Shown here: positions 43,981 through 53,442 of the stretch, piece after piece | Numbering within the stretch: position 1 is the stretch's first letter | Layout of the letters: the number at the start of each line of letters is the position of its first letter | Origin: Lacinutrix jangbogonensis | GTDB taxonomy: Bacteria > Bacteroidota > Bacteroidia > Flavobacteriales > Flavobacteriaceae | DNA: 64,000 bases | Assembly (NCBI RefSeq): GCF_000797445.1 | Contig: NZ_JSWF01000032.1 | Coordinates: forward strand, 1 to 64,000 | Direction of reading: 5' to 3' | Made by a program: the position numbers and the translations under genes | The notes under the pieces: model-generated | Told to the model about the DNA's origin: nothing | Seen by the model: the letters and a program-made list of their open reading frames with translations, nothing else | The model's database searches: none

Positions 43981-43998
43981 GTTCCGAAGCTTCGGAAC
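43981..43998. repeat. 18-base perfect palindrome upstream of fabD
   Basis: GTTCCGAAGC joined to its complement TTCGGAAC, 57-74 bases before the fabD ATG. It is GC-rich for this genome. Either a repressor site or a short dispersed repeat. A hairpin AGCAAAG / CTTTGCT lies at about 44080-44097, just after the stop of the upstream gene. Confidence 0.55.
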
Positions 43999-44102
43999 TG
44001 TTAGATATAAGAATCTAGAGCTAATTTTGGTGGGATCTAATTTTCTTTTTAATACAAGAGCGTTTTTCTTGTTTCTATTAGCAAAGCGGTCTTTGCTCTA
44101 TA

Positions 44103-45659
44103 TTATAACCCAACCACAGCAGCTTCAGCACAGCGTTCGCCATCCATTGCTGCACTTATAATGCCACCAGCATAACCACCACCTTCTCCACAAGGAAATA
44201 AATTTGAAATTTCTGGATGTTCTAAAGTATCAGTTCTTGGAATATTAACAGGAGAAGAAGTTCTAGATTCTACACCAATAACATTCGCTTCTTCTGTATA
44301 ATAACCGTTCATTTTTCTTCCAAAAGCTTCGAATCCTTTGCGTAATCTACTACCAATTAGTTTTGGTAATAAGGAATGCAAGGGCGCGCTATTTAAACCT
44401 GGTTGGTAAGAGGTGTCGTTTAAAGAACTTGATAATTTACCTTCCACAAAATCTGTTAAACGTTGTGCTGGAGCAGCTTGTGTTCTTCCTCCTGATGTAA
44501 AAGCAATACGTTCTAAATTTTTCTGGTATTCTAAGCCTTTTAAAGCCCCAAACTGCTCGTATTTTAGAATGTCTTTATCAACATTAATTTCTACTACAAT
44601 TCCAGAATTGGCAAATTTATTATTTCGTCTTGATGGGGACATGCCATTAACAACAACTTCACCACTTGCTGTTGCTGCTGGAACAATAAATCCTCCAGGA
44701 CACATACAAAAAGAATACACTCCGCGGTCTTTTACTTGTTGCACCAAACTGTATGATGCTGCTGGTAACAATTCGTTTCGGTCTCCAGAACAATGGTATT
44801 GAATTGAGTCTATAATATGTTGTGGATGTTCTACACGAACTCCCATGGCAAAAGATTTTGCTTTTAGAGCAATTTCCTTTTTATCTAATAAATAGAAAAT
44901 ATCTCTAGCGGAATGACCGGTAGCAAGAATAACACGTTCTGTTGGTATTTCATTGCCATTTTGAAGAACTACAGATTCTATTTTTTTATTTTTAATATTA
45001 AAGTCTGTAACACGTGTTTCAAAATGAACTTCTCCGCCGTATTCTATAATGTTCTCACGAATATTCTGAATGATTTTTGGTAATTTATTTGTGCCAATAT
45101 GAGGATGTGCGTCTATAAGAATCTGATCTGTAGCACCATGAAACACTAAGTTTTCGAATATTTTTCTAACATCACCTCGTTTTAAACTTCTAGTATAGAG
45201 TTTTCCATCGCTGTAAGTTCCTGCGCCTCCTTCTCCATAACAATAGTTAGAATCTTCGTTTACTATATGATCTTGGTTGATTGCTTTTATGTCACGCCTG
45301 CGATCTTGAACATTTTTACCACGCTCCAAAACAATAGGCTTGTAACCCAATTCTATACAGCGTAAAGCCGCCCACATTCCTGCTGGACCAAAACCAATGA
45401 TGTGAACAGGTTTGGCTTTTGATACGTTTTTATAATCGAATTGATAGTCGGATTTTTCTGGTAATGCTTCTTTTATATAAATTGCCAATTTATAATTAAG
45501 AATAATTTTTGGCTTTCTGGCATCAATAGATTTACGCAGTACTTTTATTCCTGTAATATCTGTTTTAGGAATACTTAAATACTGAGCCGATTTTATCAGC
45601 AATATATCACTACGTTCTTCATCTTTTAATGTTAATCGAAGTTGGATGTCTTTTACCAT
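44103..45659 (-). CDS. FAD-dependent oxidoreductase (COG2509-like)
   Basis: 518 residues. FAD motif IIGFGPAGMWAALRCIELGYKPIVLERG near 88-115, then CYGEGGAGTYSDGKLYTR, VILATGHSARDIFYLL and the end FPCGEGGGYAGGIISAAMDGERCAEA. The layout matches the uncharacterised FAD dehydrogenases of COG2509. The N-terminal 80 residues form a small alpha/beta domain of their own (TGIKVLRKSIDARKPKIILNYKLAIYI). Substrate unknown. Confidence 0.9.
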   Translation of the reverse strand: MVKDIQLRLTLKDEERSDILLIKSAQYLSIPKTDITGIKVLRKSIDARKPKIILNYKLAIYIKEALPEKSDYQFDYKNVSKAKPVHIIGFGPAGMWAALRCIELGYKPIVLERGKNVQDRRRDIKAINQDHIVNEDSNYCYGEGGAGTYSDGKLYTRSLKRGDVRKIFENLVFHGATDQILIDAHPHIGTNKLPKIIQNIRENIIEYGGEVHFETRVTDFNIKNKKIESVVLQNGNEIPTERVILATGHSARDIFYLLDKKEIALKAKSFAMGVRVEHPQHIIDSIQYHCSGDRNELLPAASYSLVQQVKDRGVYSFCMCPGGFIVPAATASGEVVVNGMSPSRRNNKFANSGIVVEINVDKDILKYEQFGALKGLEYQKNLERIAFTSGGRTQAAPAQRLTDFVEGKLSSSLNDTSYQPGLNSAPLHSLLPKLIGSRLRKGFEAFGRKMNGYYTEEANVIGVESRTSSPVNIPRTDTLEHPEISNLFPCGEGGGYAGGIISAAMDGERCAEAAVVGL

Positions 45660-45734
45660 GTTGCGAAATTAGGGAAAAATGGTGGGATTATTTGAGAAGT
45701 GAGTTTTGAGTTAGATATATTAATCTGCACGGCG

Positions 45735-47948
45735 TTAGTTGAATCTTTTTAATTCATCTTTTACGGTTATTACTTTTATGTGATTGGCTTCAAATTTTCC
45801 AAGATAAATATCTAATGCTTTTAAATAATACTCTTTAGCAGTCTCAAACTGGTTTTCTTTTATATAAAGATTCCCATAAGCCATATAAGTATCTGCGAAA
45901 ATATCATGTTTAGGATTAAAGAATTTTTTGTTGGTGTTGATCGATTTTGTTAACATTTTCTCTGCTTCTTTTAGTCTTTTTTGGTCTAGTTTTAGGTTCC
46001 CATAATTTAAATATACAATTGCTGTAAAAGGATGTTTTTCTGTAAATATTTCTTTGTGTAATTTTAATGTTTTAGTGAATAATGAATCTGCTTTTTTATA
46101 TTCTTTTTTAGATGTCATTAATAACCCTAGTCCATTTAAAGCGATAGCAGAAGAAGCACTATTTTCTAAATTAAAGGTCTTATTAATATCTATAGTTTTT
46201 CTATAAAGAGAATCGGATCTTTTATATTTCCCAATGTAATAGTTAACATATGCCGCATTATTTAATAAGTTTGTTATTGATGGACTTTCAAGGTCTACAA
46301 ATTGTTTTGAGATAGACAATGAAGCGTTAGAATGTGTTTTTGCTTGATTAAACTTTGCTAGAATTAGTTCAAGGTCAGCTAGGCTAGAAAGAATTGCTGA
46401 CATTTTCCAATTGTCTTCTCCTATAGCGTTAGTATAGGATTCAAGTACTTGAAAATACTTTGTTTCAGATTCCTGATATTTACCTTGAATTTTATCTAAT
46501 TGCGCATCAATTTTAAGATAATTAGCAAAGCGTTCACTATTTTTTCCATAGTTTTTTATTGTAATATCTATTCCCTTGTTTAAGCTAGTTCTTGCCTTAT
46601 CGTATTGAGCTAGGGCTATTTTTGCTTGTGCTAATAATAGGTTGTTTTTTGCTATATTTTGATTTGTAGGTTCAAGAAATTTGTTATAACATTCTAGGCA
46701 TTCAGTATAAACGTTATTGGCTTGAGTATATTTATTTATCTTATATAGATAAATTCCATAATATAGATTTATGTTACAAAAGTTAATTGTAGACTTATTT
46801 ACTAGTTTATATGTTTTATCTATATAAAGCTTAGCTTGTTTTAAGCTGTCTGTTCGAAAATTATTTTTTATCAGAGCGCGATAATTTTTAATAATACCTT
46901 TCTTATTATTTCTATTTATAGTATCCCTTTCAAGTATTCTAATAGCACTTTTAAAAAGTAAGTTTGAATATTCAATTTCTCCTTGATTAGACATTGATTT
47001 ACCATAATTACTATAAAAAACAGCTGCTTCACTATCAATAGTATCTTTAATAAATTCATATTGATTTATTGCTTCGGCAAAAAGTGAATCTGCAAACTCA
47101 TAATTATTGAGCTCTCTATAGCAAAGTGCAAGTGAGTTCTTGGAGTATATTTGTTGAATTTTCCAATATTCAGATTTACGTTGGTATTTATTAAGTGAGC
47201 TCTCAGATTTTAAGTAGTAATTTAAAGCTAGTTCATATTCCTCCTTATTAAAATAATCGTCAGCTTTGCATTTATAGGCATTATACAATCGGCTATACGT
47301 TCCGCTTACTTTCCAAAGCTCATTATTATCATTTAAAGAATCCTCTATTGAAATACCAAGCCAAGCCTTTCCTTCTTCATTTGCTTTTAAGCCATTTTGG
47401 ATTGCTCTATCGCATTCGCCTTTATCCAGGGCATCATCACATTCTTCCACATAATCGAACATTCGTAAATTATTTTGAATATAATCATGTCCGTTATTAA
47501 GTGCGTAAAGAATGCTTCTATAGGGTTTAAAGTTAATTGAAGTGTATGTGAAAAATGAGGTTATTATTAATATAACTAAAGAACGGACAACTAGTAATTT
47601 AATATTTTGAAGGTCAGTTTTAGCTTTTCTATATAGAAATAAATACCCTAATAAAAACACAAATAATAATCCATTTGCAACGGGTAAAAAATAGTCATAG
47701 TCTACTTTATTTATCCTAATTAGAAAAGGTAAATTGAACAATGAAGACGCTAGCGCAATACCTGATATTATAGAGATAGCTTTTTTGTTTTCTTTTGCTT
47801 TAAATAGCCAATAACCGCCAATAAGATAAGAGAGACATAATAGCCAAGTAGAAAGCGCAAACAATACTCTGTCACCAGGAATCACTAATAATTGAAGCAG
47901 GAAAGAAACCCCGAAAATGAATAATAAAATTTTCTCGTATTGTTTCAT
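45735..47948 (-). CDS. TPR-repeat membrane protein
   Basis: 737 residues. About 150 N-terminal residues hold five hydrophobic helices (KILLFIFGVSFLLQLLVIPG, LFALSTWLLCLSYLIGGYWLF, ISIISGIALASSLFNLPFLI, LPVANGLLFVFLLGYLFLY, LLVVRSLVILIITSFFTYTSI). The rest is a chain of TPR-like helices, at least 12 (for example ALNYYLKSESSLNKYQRKSEYWK, AEKMLTKSINTNKKFF, AKEYYLKALDIYLGKFEANH). TPR arrays bind proteins; no enzyme domain follows, unlike in the kinase at 5684. A scaffold or sensor role is inferred. Confidence 0.82.
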   Translation of the reverse strand: MKQYEKILLFIFGVSFLLQLLVIPGDRVLFALSTWLLCLSYLIGGYWLFKAKENKKAISIISGIALASSLFNLPFLIRINKVDYDYFLPVANGLLFVFLLGYLFLYRKAKTDLQNIKLLVVRSLVILIITSFFTYTSINFKPYRSILYALNNGHDYIQNNLRMFDYVEECDDALDKGECDRAIQNGLKANEEGKAWLGISIEDSLNDNNELWKVSGTYSRLYNAYKCKADDYFNKEEYELALNYYLKSESSLNKYQRKSEYWKIQQIYSKNSLALCYRELNNYEFADSLFAEAINQYEFIKDTIDSEAAVFYSNYGKSMSNQGEIEYSNLLFKSAIRILERDTINRNNKKGIIKNYRALIKNNFRTDSLKQAKLYIDKTYKLVNKSTINFCNINLYYGIYLYKINKYTQANNVYTECLECYNKFLEPTNQNIAKNNLLLAQAKIALAQYDKARTSLNKGIDITIKNYGKNSERFANYLKIDAQLDKIQGKYQESETKYFQVLESYTNAIGEDNWKMSAILSSLADLELILAKFNQAKTHSNASLSISKQFVDLESPSITNLLNNAAYVNYYIGKYKRSDSLYRKTIDINKTFNLENSASSAIALNGLGLLMTSKKEYKKADSLFTKTLKLHKEIFTEKHPFTAIVYLNYGNLKLDQKRLKEAEKMLTKSINTNKKFFNPKHDIFADTYMAYGNLYIKENQFETAKEYYLKALDIYLGKFEANHIKVITVKDELKRFN

Positions 47949-47997
47949 TTCATTTTATAGTGTGTTGGCATCTCAATTTTACACAAAGTTAGTTTAG

Positions 47998-48885
47998 CTA
48001 ACTCCTTTCATAAGTTATAAACGAAAATGCATGATTATGGTGCTCATCTTTATCATTTACTTTACTTGCTGTTTCTTTCCATTCCTTCATGTTGATTTTT
48101 GGAAAAAAGGTGTCCGCGTCGAAAGTTGAGTGTACACGTGTCAATTCAATTTTAGAAGCAAAAGGCATGGCTTGTTTATAAATTTCTCCTCCACCAATAA
48201 TAAACGGTTGACTATCGCTGCTTGCCGCATCTATTGCGTCTTCTAAAGAGTTTACAAGTAAAACGCCAGCAGGAATTTGGTAATTTTTTTGTCTTGAAAT
48301 TACAACGTGAGTTCTATTTGGTAATGGTTTTGGAAAGCTTTCAAACGTTTTACGTCCCATAATAATATGGTGTCCAGAGGTAAGGGCTTTAAAGTGTTTA
48401 AGGTCGTCTCGTAAATGCCAGATCAGGTCGTTATCTTTTCCTATCTCGTTATTTTCTCCGGCAGCAACAATCATAGTTAAATTTTTATGAGGTTTAGTCG
48501 TAGTCGTAGTTTCTAATTCAGGCATAATGATGGTGCTTTTTAAAGCAGCAATTTTATCTTGTTGCTTGGCTACTAACTTTTCTATTTGTGCTTTTTCCCA
48601 ATCTTTACCCATAAATTTATTAGTTATAAATACATTGAAGGCATGATATAAAAAGAAAAACAACCATACAGAAACAGCGATAACAAACCAGTCTAATCCA
48701 AAGATTTTGAAATCTTTTCCAATGCCTAAGATTGTATTTGCTAGAATTAAAAATATGGCGCCAATTAAGAAGATAACAAAGTGTGTGTATAATACTTTTT
48801 TTTGTTTTATCCGTCGTTGGGCATTTTCTATTAATGCAAATTGCTCTTGATCTATTTGAGGTTTTTGTTTCTTTTTTCCGAACAT
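47998..48885 (-). CDS. folA: Dihydrofolate reductase with N-terminal 2TM domain
   Basis: 295 residues. Residues 15-115 are a 2TM domain: AQRRIKQKKVLYTHFVIFLIG, then WFVIAVSVWLFFFLYHAFNVF and FMGKDWEKAQIEKL. A Thr-rich linker (TTTTTKP, about 126-132) leads to DHFR, 135-295: TMIVAAGENNEIGKDNDLIWHLRDDLKHFK, IIMGRKTFESFPKPLPNR and FIIGGGEIYKQAM. It would anchor DHFR at the cytoplasmic face of the membrane. Normal DHFR is soluble and 160 residues long. It follows thyA by 13 bases, the metabolic partner that makes dihydrofolate. Confidence 0.93.
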   Translation of the reverse strand: MFGKKKQKPQIDQEQFALIENAQRRIKQKKVLYTHFVIFLIGAIFLILANTILGIGKDFKIFGLDWFVIAVSVWLFFFLYHAFNVFITNKFMGKDWEKAQIEKLVAKQQDKIAALKSTIIMPELETTTTTKPHKNLTMIVAAGENNEIGKDNDLIWHLRDDLKHFKALTSGHHIIMGRKTFESFPKPLPNRTHVVISRQKNYQIPAGVLLVNSLEDAIDAASSDSQPFIIGGGEIYKQAMPFASKIELTRVHSTFDADTFFPKINMKEWKETASKVNDKDEHHNHAFSFITYERS

Positions 48886-48898
48886 AATTTTTTATTTT

Positions 48899-49723
48899 TT
48901 ATACGGCTACTTTACCTTTAATATGTGGATGCGGATTGTAATCTTCCAAAGTAAAATCTTCAAATTTGAAATCGAAAATATTTGTAATGTTTGGATTTAG
49001 TTTCATTTTAGGTAATGCTCTGCAATCGCGAGACAATTGTAATTCTAATTGCTCTTTATGGTTGTTGTAAATATGTGCATCTCCAAACGTATGGATGAAT
49101 TCTCCTGCTTGGTAGCCACAAACTTGAGCCATCATCATAGTAAATAATGCATAAGAAGCAATGTTGAAAGGTACGCCTAAAAAGATGTCTGCGCTGCGTT
49201 GGTATAATTGACAAGATAATTTACCATCTGCTACATAAAACTGAAAGAATGCGTGACAAGGCGGTAAAGCCGCTTTTCCATTTGCAACGTTCTCACTAAA
49301 TGATTTTGAAGTATCCGGTAATACTGAAGGGTTCCATGCAGAAACCATCATACGTCTACTGTTTGGGTTGTTTTTTAGGGTTTCAACTACTTCTTCAATC
49401 TGGTCTACTTCATCACTGTTCCAATTACGCCATTGGTGACCATAAACTGGGCCTAAATCTCCGTTTTCATCTGCCCAGGAGTTCCAAATTTTAACACCAT
49501 TTTCTGTAAGGTAATTAATGTTTGTATCCCCTTTTAAAAACCAAAGTAATTCGTAAACAATAGATTTTAAGTGTAATTTTTTTGTGGTAACCATTGGGAA
49601 GCCTTGGCTTAAATCAAAACGCATTTGGTGCCCGAAAACACTTTTTGTTCCTGTTCCAGTTCTGTCTCCTTTTTCGTTTCCGTTCTCTAAAACGTGTTTT
49701 ACTAATTCGTGGTATTGTTTCAT
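48899..49723 (-). CDS. thyA: Thymidylate synthase
   Basis: 274 residues from the ATG at 49723 (a start three codons earlier is unlikely). Methylates dUMP to dTMP and yields dihydrofolate. Nucleophile Cys156 in [11 protein letters not shown], then [24 protein letters not shown], and GDAHIYNNH. The C-terminus KGKVAV is the usual closing end. Operon with the 2TM-DHFR gene. Confidence 0.97.
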   Translation of the reverse strand: MKQYHELVKHVLENGNEKGDRTGTGTKSVFGHQMRFDLSQGFPMVTTKKLHLKSIVYELLWFLKGDTNINYLTENGVKIWNSWADENGDLGPVYGHQWRNWNSDEVDQIEEVVETLKNNPNSRRMMVSAWNPSVLPDTSKSFSENVANGKAALPPCHAFFQFYVADGKLSCQLYQRSADIFLGVPFNIASYALFTMMMAQVCGYQAGEFIHTFGDAHIYNNHKEQLELQLSRDCRALPKMKLNPNITNIFDFKFEDFTLEDYNPHPHIKGKVAV

Positions 49724-49729
49724 AGTACA

Positions 49730-49752
49730 CATTCCTGCGAAGGCAGGAATCT
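49730..49752. repeat. REP-like inverted repeat, copy 2
   Basis: CATTCCTGCGAAGGCAGGAA and TCT, a CCTGC-GAAG-GCAGG stem, directly upstream of thyA. Same family as the longer form at 53443-53507 and variant at 31586. Confidence 0.65.
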
Positions 49753-49798
49753 TATTTATTTTAAATTCTAAAGCGCGTTCAAAAATTATGCAAATATA

Positions 49799-49822
49799 GT
49801 GCTTCGACTGCGCTCATCATGA
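49799..49822. repeat. GCGCAGTCGAAG-type dispersed repeat, second copy
   Basis: GTGCTTCGACTGCGCTCATC and ATGA, the reverse complement of the 32453 element's core. Confidence 0.5.
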
Positions 49823-49874
49823 TAAAATTTATCAGCGATTAAAAATAGAAAATATAGGATTCATTTTAAATGAA

Positions 49875-49927
49875 TTTACAGCTCTAAATATTAAAAGTTA
49901 TTAACGTTTAATATTTAGAGCTGTAAA
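49875..49927. repeat. Long perfect inverted repeat between nupC-like gene and thyA
   Basis: TTTACAGCTCTAAATATTAAA (21 bases in two parts: TTTACAGCTC and TAAATATTAAA) and its exact complement, separated by 11 bases. It would give a strong hairpin on either strand. It lies immediately on the thyA side of the terminator at 49933. Confidence 0.7.
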
Positions 49928-49932
49928 ATAAG

Positions 49933-49968
49933 AAACGCTCATAGCAATAGTTTGTTACGAGCGTTTTT
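49933..49968 (-). terminator. Terminator of the nucleoside transporter gene
   Basis: AAACGCTC / GAGCGTTT with inner wobble pairs on the minus strand, followed by CTTATTTTA. It lies about 52 bases after the transporter stop. Confidence 0.7.
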
Positions 49969-50020
49969 AAATACTAATGTATTTCTATTTATTAGAAGAT
50001 TTCTGTCTTCTCGGAATTTG

Positions 50021-51754
50021 TTATCCTATTATCATTCCAGCAATTGTTGCCGAAATTAGAGAAGCAATAGTTCCACCAATTAATGCTTTCATTCCAAATT
50101 TTGAAAGTTGTTTACGCTGTCCTGGAGCTAAAGAGCCAATACCACCAATTTGTATTCCAATAGAGGCGAAGTTTGCAAATCCACATAACATATACGTTGC
50201 CATGATAATTGATTTCTCATACGTTAAATGCGTTGCATTTGCTACATTTTTAAGTTCTGCTAATTGTATATAACCTATAAACTCACTTGCGGCTAATTTA
50301 ATACCCAAAAGTTGCCCCATTAATGCCATGTCTTCTTTAGCAACACCAATTAACCACATTAGTGGAGCAAAAACGTATCCTAAAATAAATTCTAGGGATA
50401 AACTATCGTATGGCGTATTTGCCGCAATTACATCATTTAACGACGTAAAATGCCAATTTATGCTTAATGCTTCTATCGAAAAGCCGTTAAATCCGGCAAC
50501 GCCACCTAATATCCCGTTTAGCATAGCTATAAAAGCTACAAAAACCAGTAACATTGCTCCAACATTTACTGCTAGTCTTAGGCCTTCTGTTGTTCCATTT
50601 GCAATAGCTTCAAGTATATTAGATCCAATCTTTTCTTGTGATACTTTAACATCTGTATTTATTTCTTCGGTTTGAGGAAATAGTATTTTTGAGATAACAA
50701 TTGCACCTGGTGCTGCCATTACAGATGCTGCCAATAGGTGCTTTGCATAAAAGAGTTGTAAGGCTTCATCTTCTCCTCCTAGAAAACCAATATATGCTGC
50801 TAATACTGCTCCTGCAACAGTTGCCATACCGCCAATCATGACGAGGAGTATTTCGGACTTATTCATTTTTTCTAAATAGGCCTTTATTAAAAGAGGAGCT
50901 TCCGTTTGTCCTAAAAATATGTTTCCTGCTACACTTAAACTTTCAGCTCCAGAAATACCTAGTATTTTCGTTAGTAATAAACCCATTAGTTTTACTACTT
51001 TTTGAATAATACCCAAATAAAATAATACTGATGTTAGAGCAGAAAAGAAAATGATAGTAGGTAACACTTGAAAAGCAAAAATAAATCCAAAAGAATTCAC
51101 ATCTAACATACCGCCAAATAAGAATTCGCTTCCTGCTTGTGTGTAACTTAGGATTTCAATAAAGCCTTTACCAATAAACTCGAATATTGTTTTTACAAAA
51201 CCAACTTTTAAAACGCCAACTGCTATTATTAACTGTAAAATTAAACCTAAACCTACAGTTTTCCAATTGATGCCTTTACGATTACTACTAAACAAAAAGG
51301 CAACAAATAATAGCGTAATCATTCCTAAAACACCTCTCCAAAGACTTCCTATTGAAAAACCTTGACTTGGGATTATTTTATCTGCATTGGAATTTGATGT
51401 TTCAGCTATTGCTGCAGTTGTAGAAGGAACTTTCCTTAATGCATTATATTTGTAAGTTGAAATGTTGTCTTTAAAGACTAAAGTAGAATCTGTAAGTTCA
51501 GCTATTTTATAGCGTTTAATAGAATTTAGAGAGTCGTTATAATAAAAAACTAATAAATTATTTTGGTACAAATAATCACCGCTTATTTCTTGATTAGATT
51601 TATTCGCAAATGTAAATTCACTATTATCGAATTTTAAGCTGCTATATTGAATTGTATCAGTTTGAGAGACCCATTTCTTTTCTAAATCTTGACTAAAAGA
51701 TGTTGTTATTCCAAAAAACACAGCTGCAATAGCTAATAGTAAACTTTTAATCAT
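50021..51754 (-). CDS. Concentrative nucleoside transporter with N-terminal periplasmic domain
   Basis: 577 residues from the ATG at 51754. The CNT core (about 145-575) has the family blocks SLSVAGNIFLGQTEAPLLIKAYL, MIGGMATVAGAVLAAYIGFLG, LAASVMAAPGAIVISKILFPQ and the end FGMKALIGGTIASLISATIAGMIIG. CNT proteins import nucleosides with Na+ or H+. In front there is a signal-like sequence (MIKSLLLAIAAVFFGITTSFSQ) and a 100-residue beta-rich, lipocalin-like segment, not part of the usual CNT family. A longer in-frame start at 51802 overlaps the upstream gene. Confidence 0.9.
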   Translation of the reverse strand: MIKSLLLAIAAVFFGITTSFSQDLEKKWVSQTDTIQYSSLKFDNSEFTFANKSNQEISGDYLYQNNLLVFYYNDSLNSIKRYKIAELTDSTLVFKDNISTYKYNALRKVPSTTAAIAETSNSNADKIIPSQGFSIGSLWRGVLGMITLLFVAFLFSSNRKGINWKTVGLGLILQLIIAVGVLKVGFVKTIFEFIGKGFIEILSYTQAGSEFLFGGMLDVNSFGFIFAFQVLPTIIFFSALTSVLFYLGIIQKVVKLMGLLLTKILGISGAESLSVAGNIFLGQTEAPLLIKAYLEKMNKSEILLVMIGGMATVAGAVLAAYIGFLGGEDEALQLFYAKHLLAASVMAAPGAIVISKILFPQTEEINTDVKVSQEKIGSNILEAIANGTTEGLRLAVNVGAMLLVFVAFIAMLNGILGGVAGFNGFSIEALSINWHFTSLNDVIAANTPYDSLSLEFILGYVFAPLMWLIGVAKEDMALMGQLLGIKLAASEFIGYIQLAELKNVANATHLTYEKSIIMATYMLCGFANFASIGIQIGGIGSLAPGQRKQLSKFGMKALIGGTIASLISATIAGMIIG

Positions 51755-51758
51755 AAGG

Positions 51759-52370
51759 TTATCGTTTAGAAATTTCGTCTCGAATTTTAGCTGCTGTTTC
51801 ATAATCTTCGTTTGCTACAGCTTCTCCAAGTAGGTTGTTTAATTCTTCTAAAGAGTGTGAGTTATAATCTTCTGAATCAACAAGTTCTAGTTCTTCGTTT
51901 ATAATATCTTCAATTAATATACTATCATCTTCCTCATTTTCATCCTTATTAGGATCTGCTTTTAAATAGATTCCTGCTTTATCTAAGATGTTTTTATAAG
52001 TAAAAATTGGAGCTTGAAAACGAAGCGCTAGAGCAATAGCATCACTAGTTCTAGCATCTATTATTTCTTCAATTTTATCGCGTTCGCAAATAAGACTCGA
52101 ATAGAAAACACCATCTACCAATTTATGGATGATCACTTGCTTTACAACAATATCAAATCTATCAGCAAAATTTTTAAACAAATCGTGAGTAAGTGGCCGC
52201 GGTGGGCGAATTTCTTTTTCAAGAGCGATTGCAATAGATTGCGCTTCGAAAGCGCCAATTACTATTGGTAATTTGCGTTCGCCATCTACTTCATTTAATA
52301 TTAAAGCATACGCGCCATTTTGGGTTTGGCTGTACGATATTCCTTTTATTTTTAGTCTAACTAAACTCAT
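51759..52370 (-). CDS. Bifunctional nuclease (DUF151) with UVR motif
   Basis: About 203 residues from the ATG at 52370; an in-frame TTG upstream lies inside the etfA terminator. The DUF151 core (about 1-130) has PIVIGAFEAQSIAIALE, PRPLTHDLFKNF and ERDKIEEIIDARTSDAIALALRF. Acidic linker, then a C-terminal UVR/UvrB-UvrC motif (LEELNNLLGEAVANEDYETAAKIRDEISKR). DUF151 proteins act as RNase/DNase in plants and bacteria. It is four bases ahead of the nucleoside transporter gene, which suggests a nucleic-acid breakdown and uptake link (inference). Confidence 0.9.
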   Translation of the reverse strand: MSLVRLKIKGISYSQTQNGAYALILNEVDGERKLPIVIGAFEAQSIAIALEKEIRPPRPLTHDLFKNFADRFDIVVKQVIIHKLVDGVFYSSLICERDKIEEIIDARTSDAIALALRFQAPIFTYKNILDKAGIYLKADPNKDENEEDDSILIEDIINEELELVDSEDYNSHSLEELNNLLGEAVANEDYETAAKIRDEISKR

Positions 52371-52385
52371 AAATATATTAATCAA

Positions 52386-52441
52386 AAAAAAGCGGTTAAT
52401 GTAAATTGGAATATATACCAAATAGCATTAACCGCTTTTTT
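52386..52441 (-). terminator. Terminator of the etf operon
   Basis: AAAAAAGCGGTTAATG / CATTAACCGCTTTTTT, 16-base perfect arms around a 24-base spacer. It works for the minus strand etfA mRNA ending at 52463. The long spacer is unusual. Confidence 0.78.
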
Positions 52442-52462
52442 ACGAGCACAATTTATAAAAAA

Positions 52463-53425
52463 TTAAGCGTTTGCGGCTTTAAATGCTTTTAATTTTTCAA
52501 TAAGTGCAGGTACAACTTCAAAAGCATCACCAACAACACCATAATCTGCTGCCTTAAAGAAAGGTGCTTCTGGATCTGTATTAATAACTACTTTTACTTT
52601 AGAGGCGTTAATTCCTGCTAAATGTTGGATTGCTCCAGAAATTCCAATGGCAATATATAAATTAGACGCTACGGGTTTACCTGTTTGTCCTACATGTTCT
52701 CCGTGAGGTCTCCAACCTAAGTCTGAAACTGGCTTTGAGCAAGCAGTTGCAGCTCCAAGAACTTCTGCTAATTCTTCTATCATTCCCCAATTTTCTGGTC
52801 CTTTCATTCCACGACCTGCTGAAACTACTATTTCTGCATCTGCAATAGTTACCTTATCTGTTGCTCTGTCTATTGATTGCACCGTTACTCCAGATTCTGG
52901 AAGTGCAGGAGCGAAGTCTTCAGCTGAAGCGCTTCCACTATTTTCAACCAATCCAAATGAGTTATTAGAAACTCCAACTACTTTTATAGCTGTATTAATG
53001 GTCGTTATGTTAAATGCTTTGTTTGTAAAAGCGGTACGTTTTACTGTAAAAGGAGAAGTGCTTGACGGTGCTTCCATGACGTTTGAAGCGTATCCTGCAT
53101 TTAGACCTATTGCTAAAATAGGGGCTAAATATTTACTATCTGCGCTTTGGCTAACCACAACTACTTGTGCATCTTCTTTTTCTGCAGCTTGTTTTATAAC
53201 TGCTGCATAAGATTTTGCATTGAATTTTTCTAAAGCTGAATTTGAAATATTCAATACTTTATCTACGCCATAATTTCCTAATTCGCTTGTATCTGTTGCA
53301 TTAACTGTAACAGCTGTTACAGTAGTTCCTAATTGGTTTGCTACTGCTTTGGCATAAGAAGCAACCTCTAAGGCTGTTTTCTTAAATTTCCCGTTTTCTG
53401 ATTCTGTATATACTAAAACTGACAT
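52463..53425 (-). CDS. etfA: Electron transfer flavoprotein subunit alpha
   Basis: 320 residues. FAD-binding C-terminal domain with AEIVVSAGRGMKGPENWGMIEELAEVLGAATACSKPVSDLGWRPHGEHVGQTGKPVASNLYIAIGISGAIQHLAGI and KVVINTDPEAPFFKAADYGVVGD. Passes electrons from acyl-CoA and other dehydrogenases to the quinone pool. Downstream of etfB, with an 85-base gap that holds a REP-like inverted repeat. Confidence 0.96.
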   Translation of the reverse strand: MSVLVYTESENGKFKKTALEVASYAKAVANQLGTTVTAVTVNATDTSELGNYGVDKVLNISNSALEKFNAKSYAAVIKQAAEKEDAQVVVVSQSADSKYLAPILAIGLNAGYASNVMEAPSSTSPFTVKRTAFTNKAFNITTINTAIKVVGVSNNSFGLVENSGSASAEDFAPALPESGVTVQSIDRATDKVTIADAEIVVSAGRGMKGPENWGMIEELAEVLGAATACSKPVSDLGWRPHGEHVGQTGKPVASNLYIAIGISGAIQHLAGINASKVKVVINTDPEAPFFKAADYGVVGDAFEVVPALIEKLKAFKAANA

Positions 53426-53442
53426 AATTTTTTATTTTTTTT

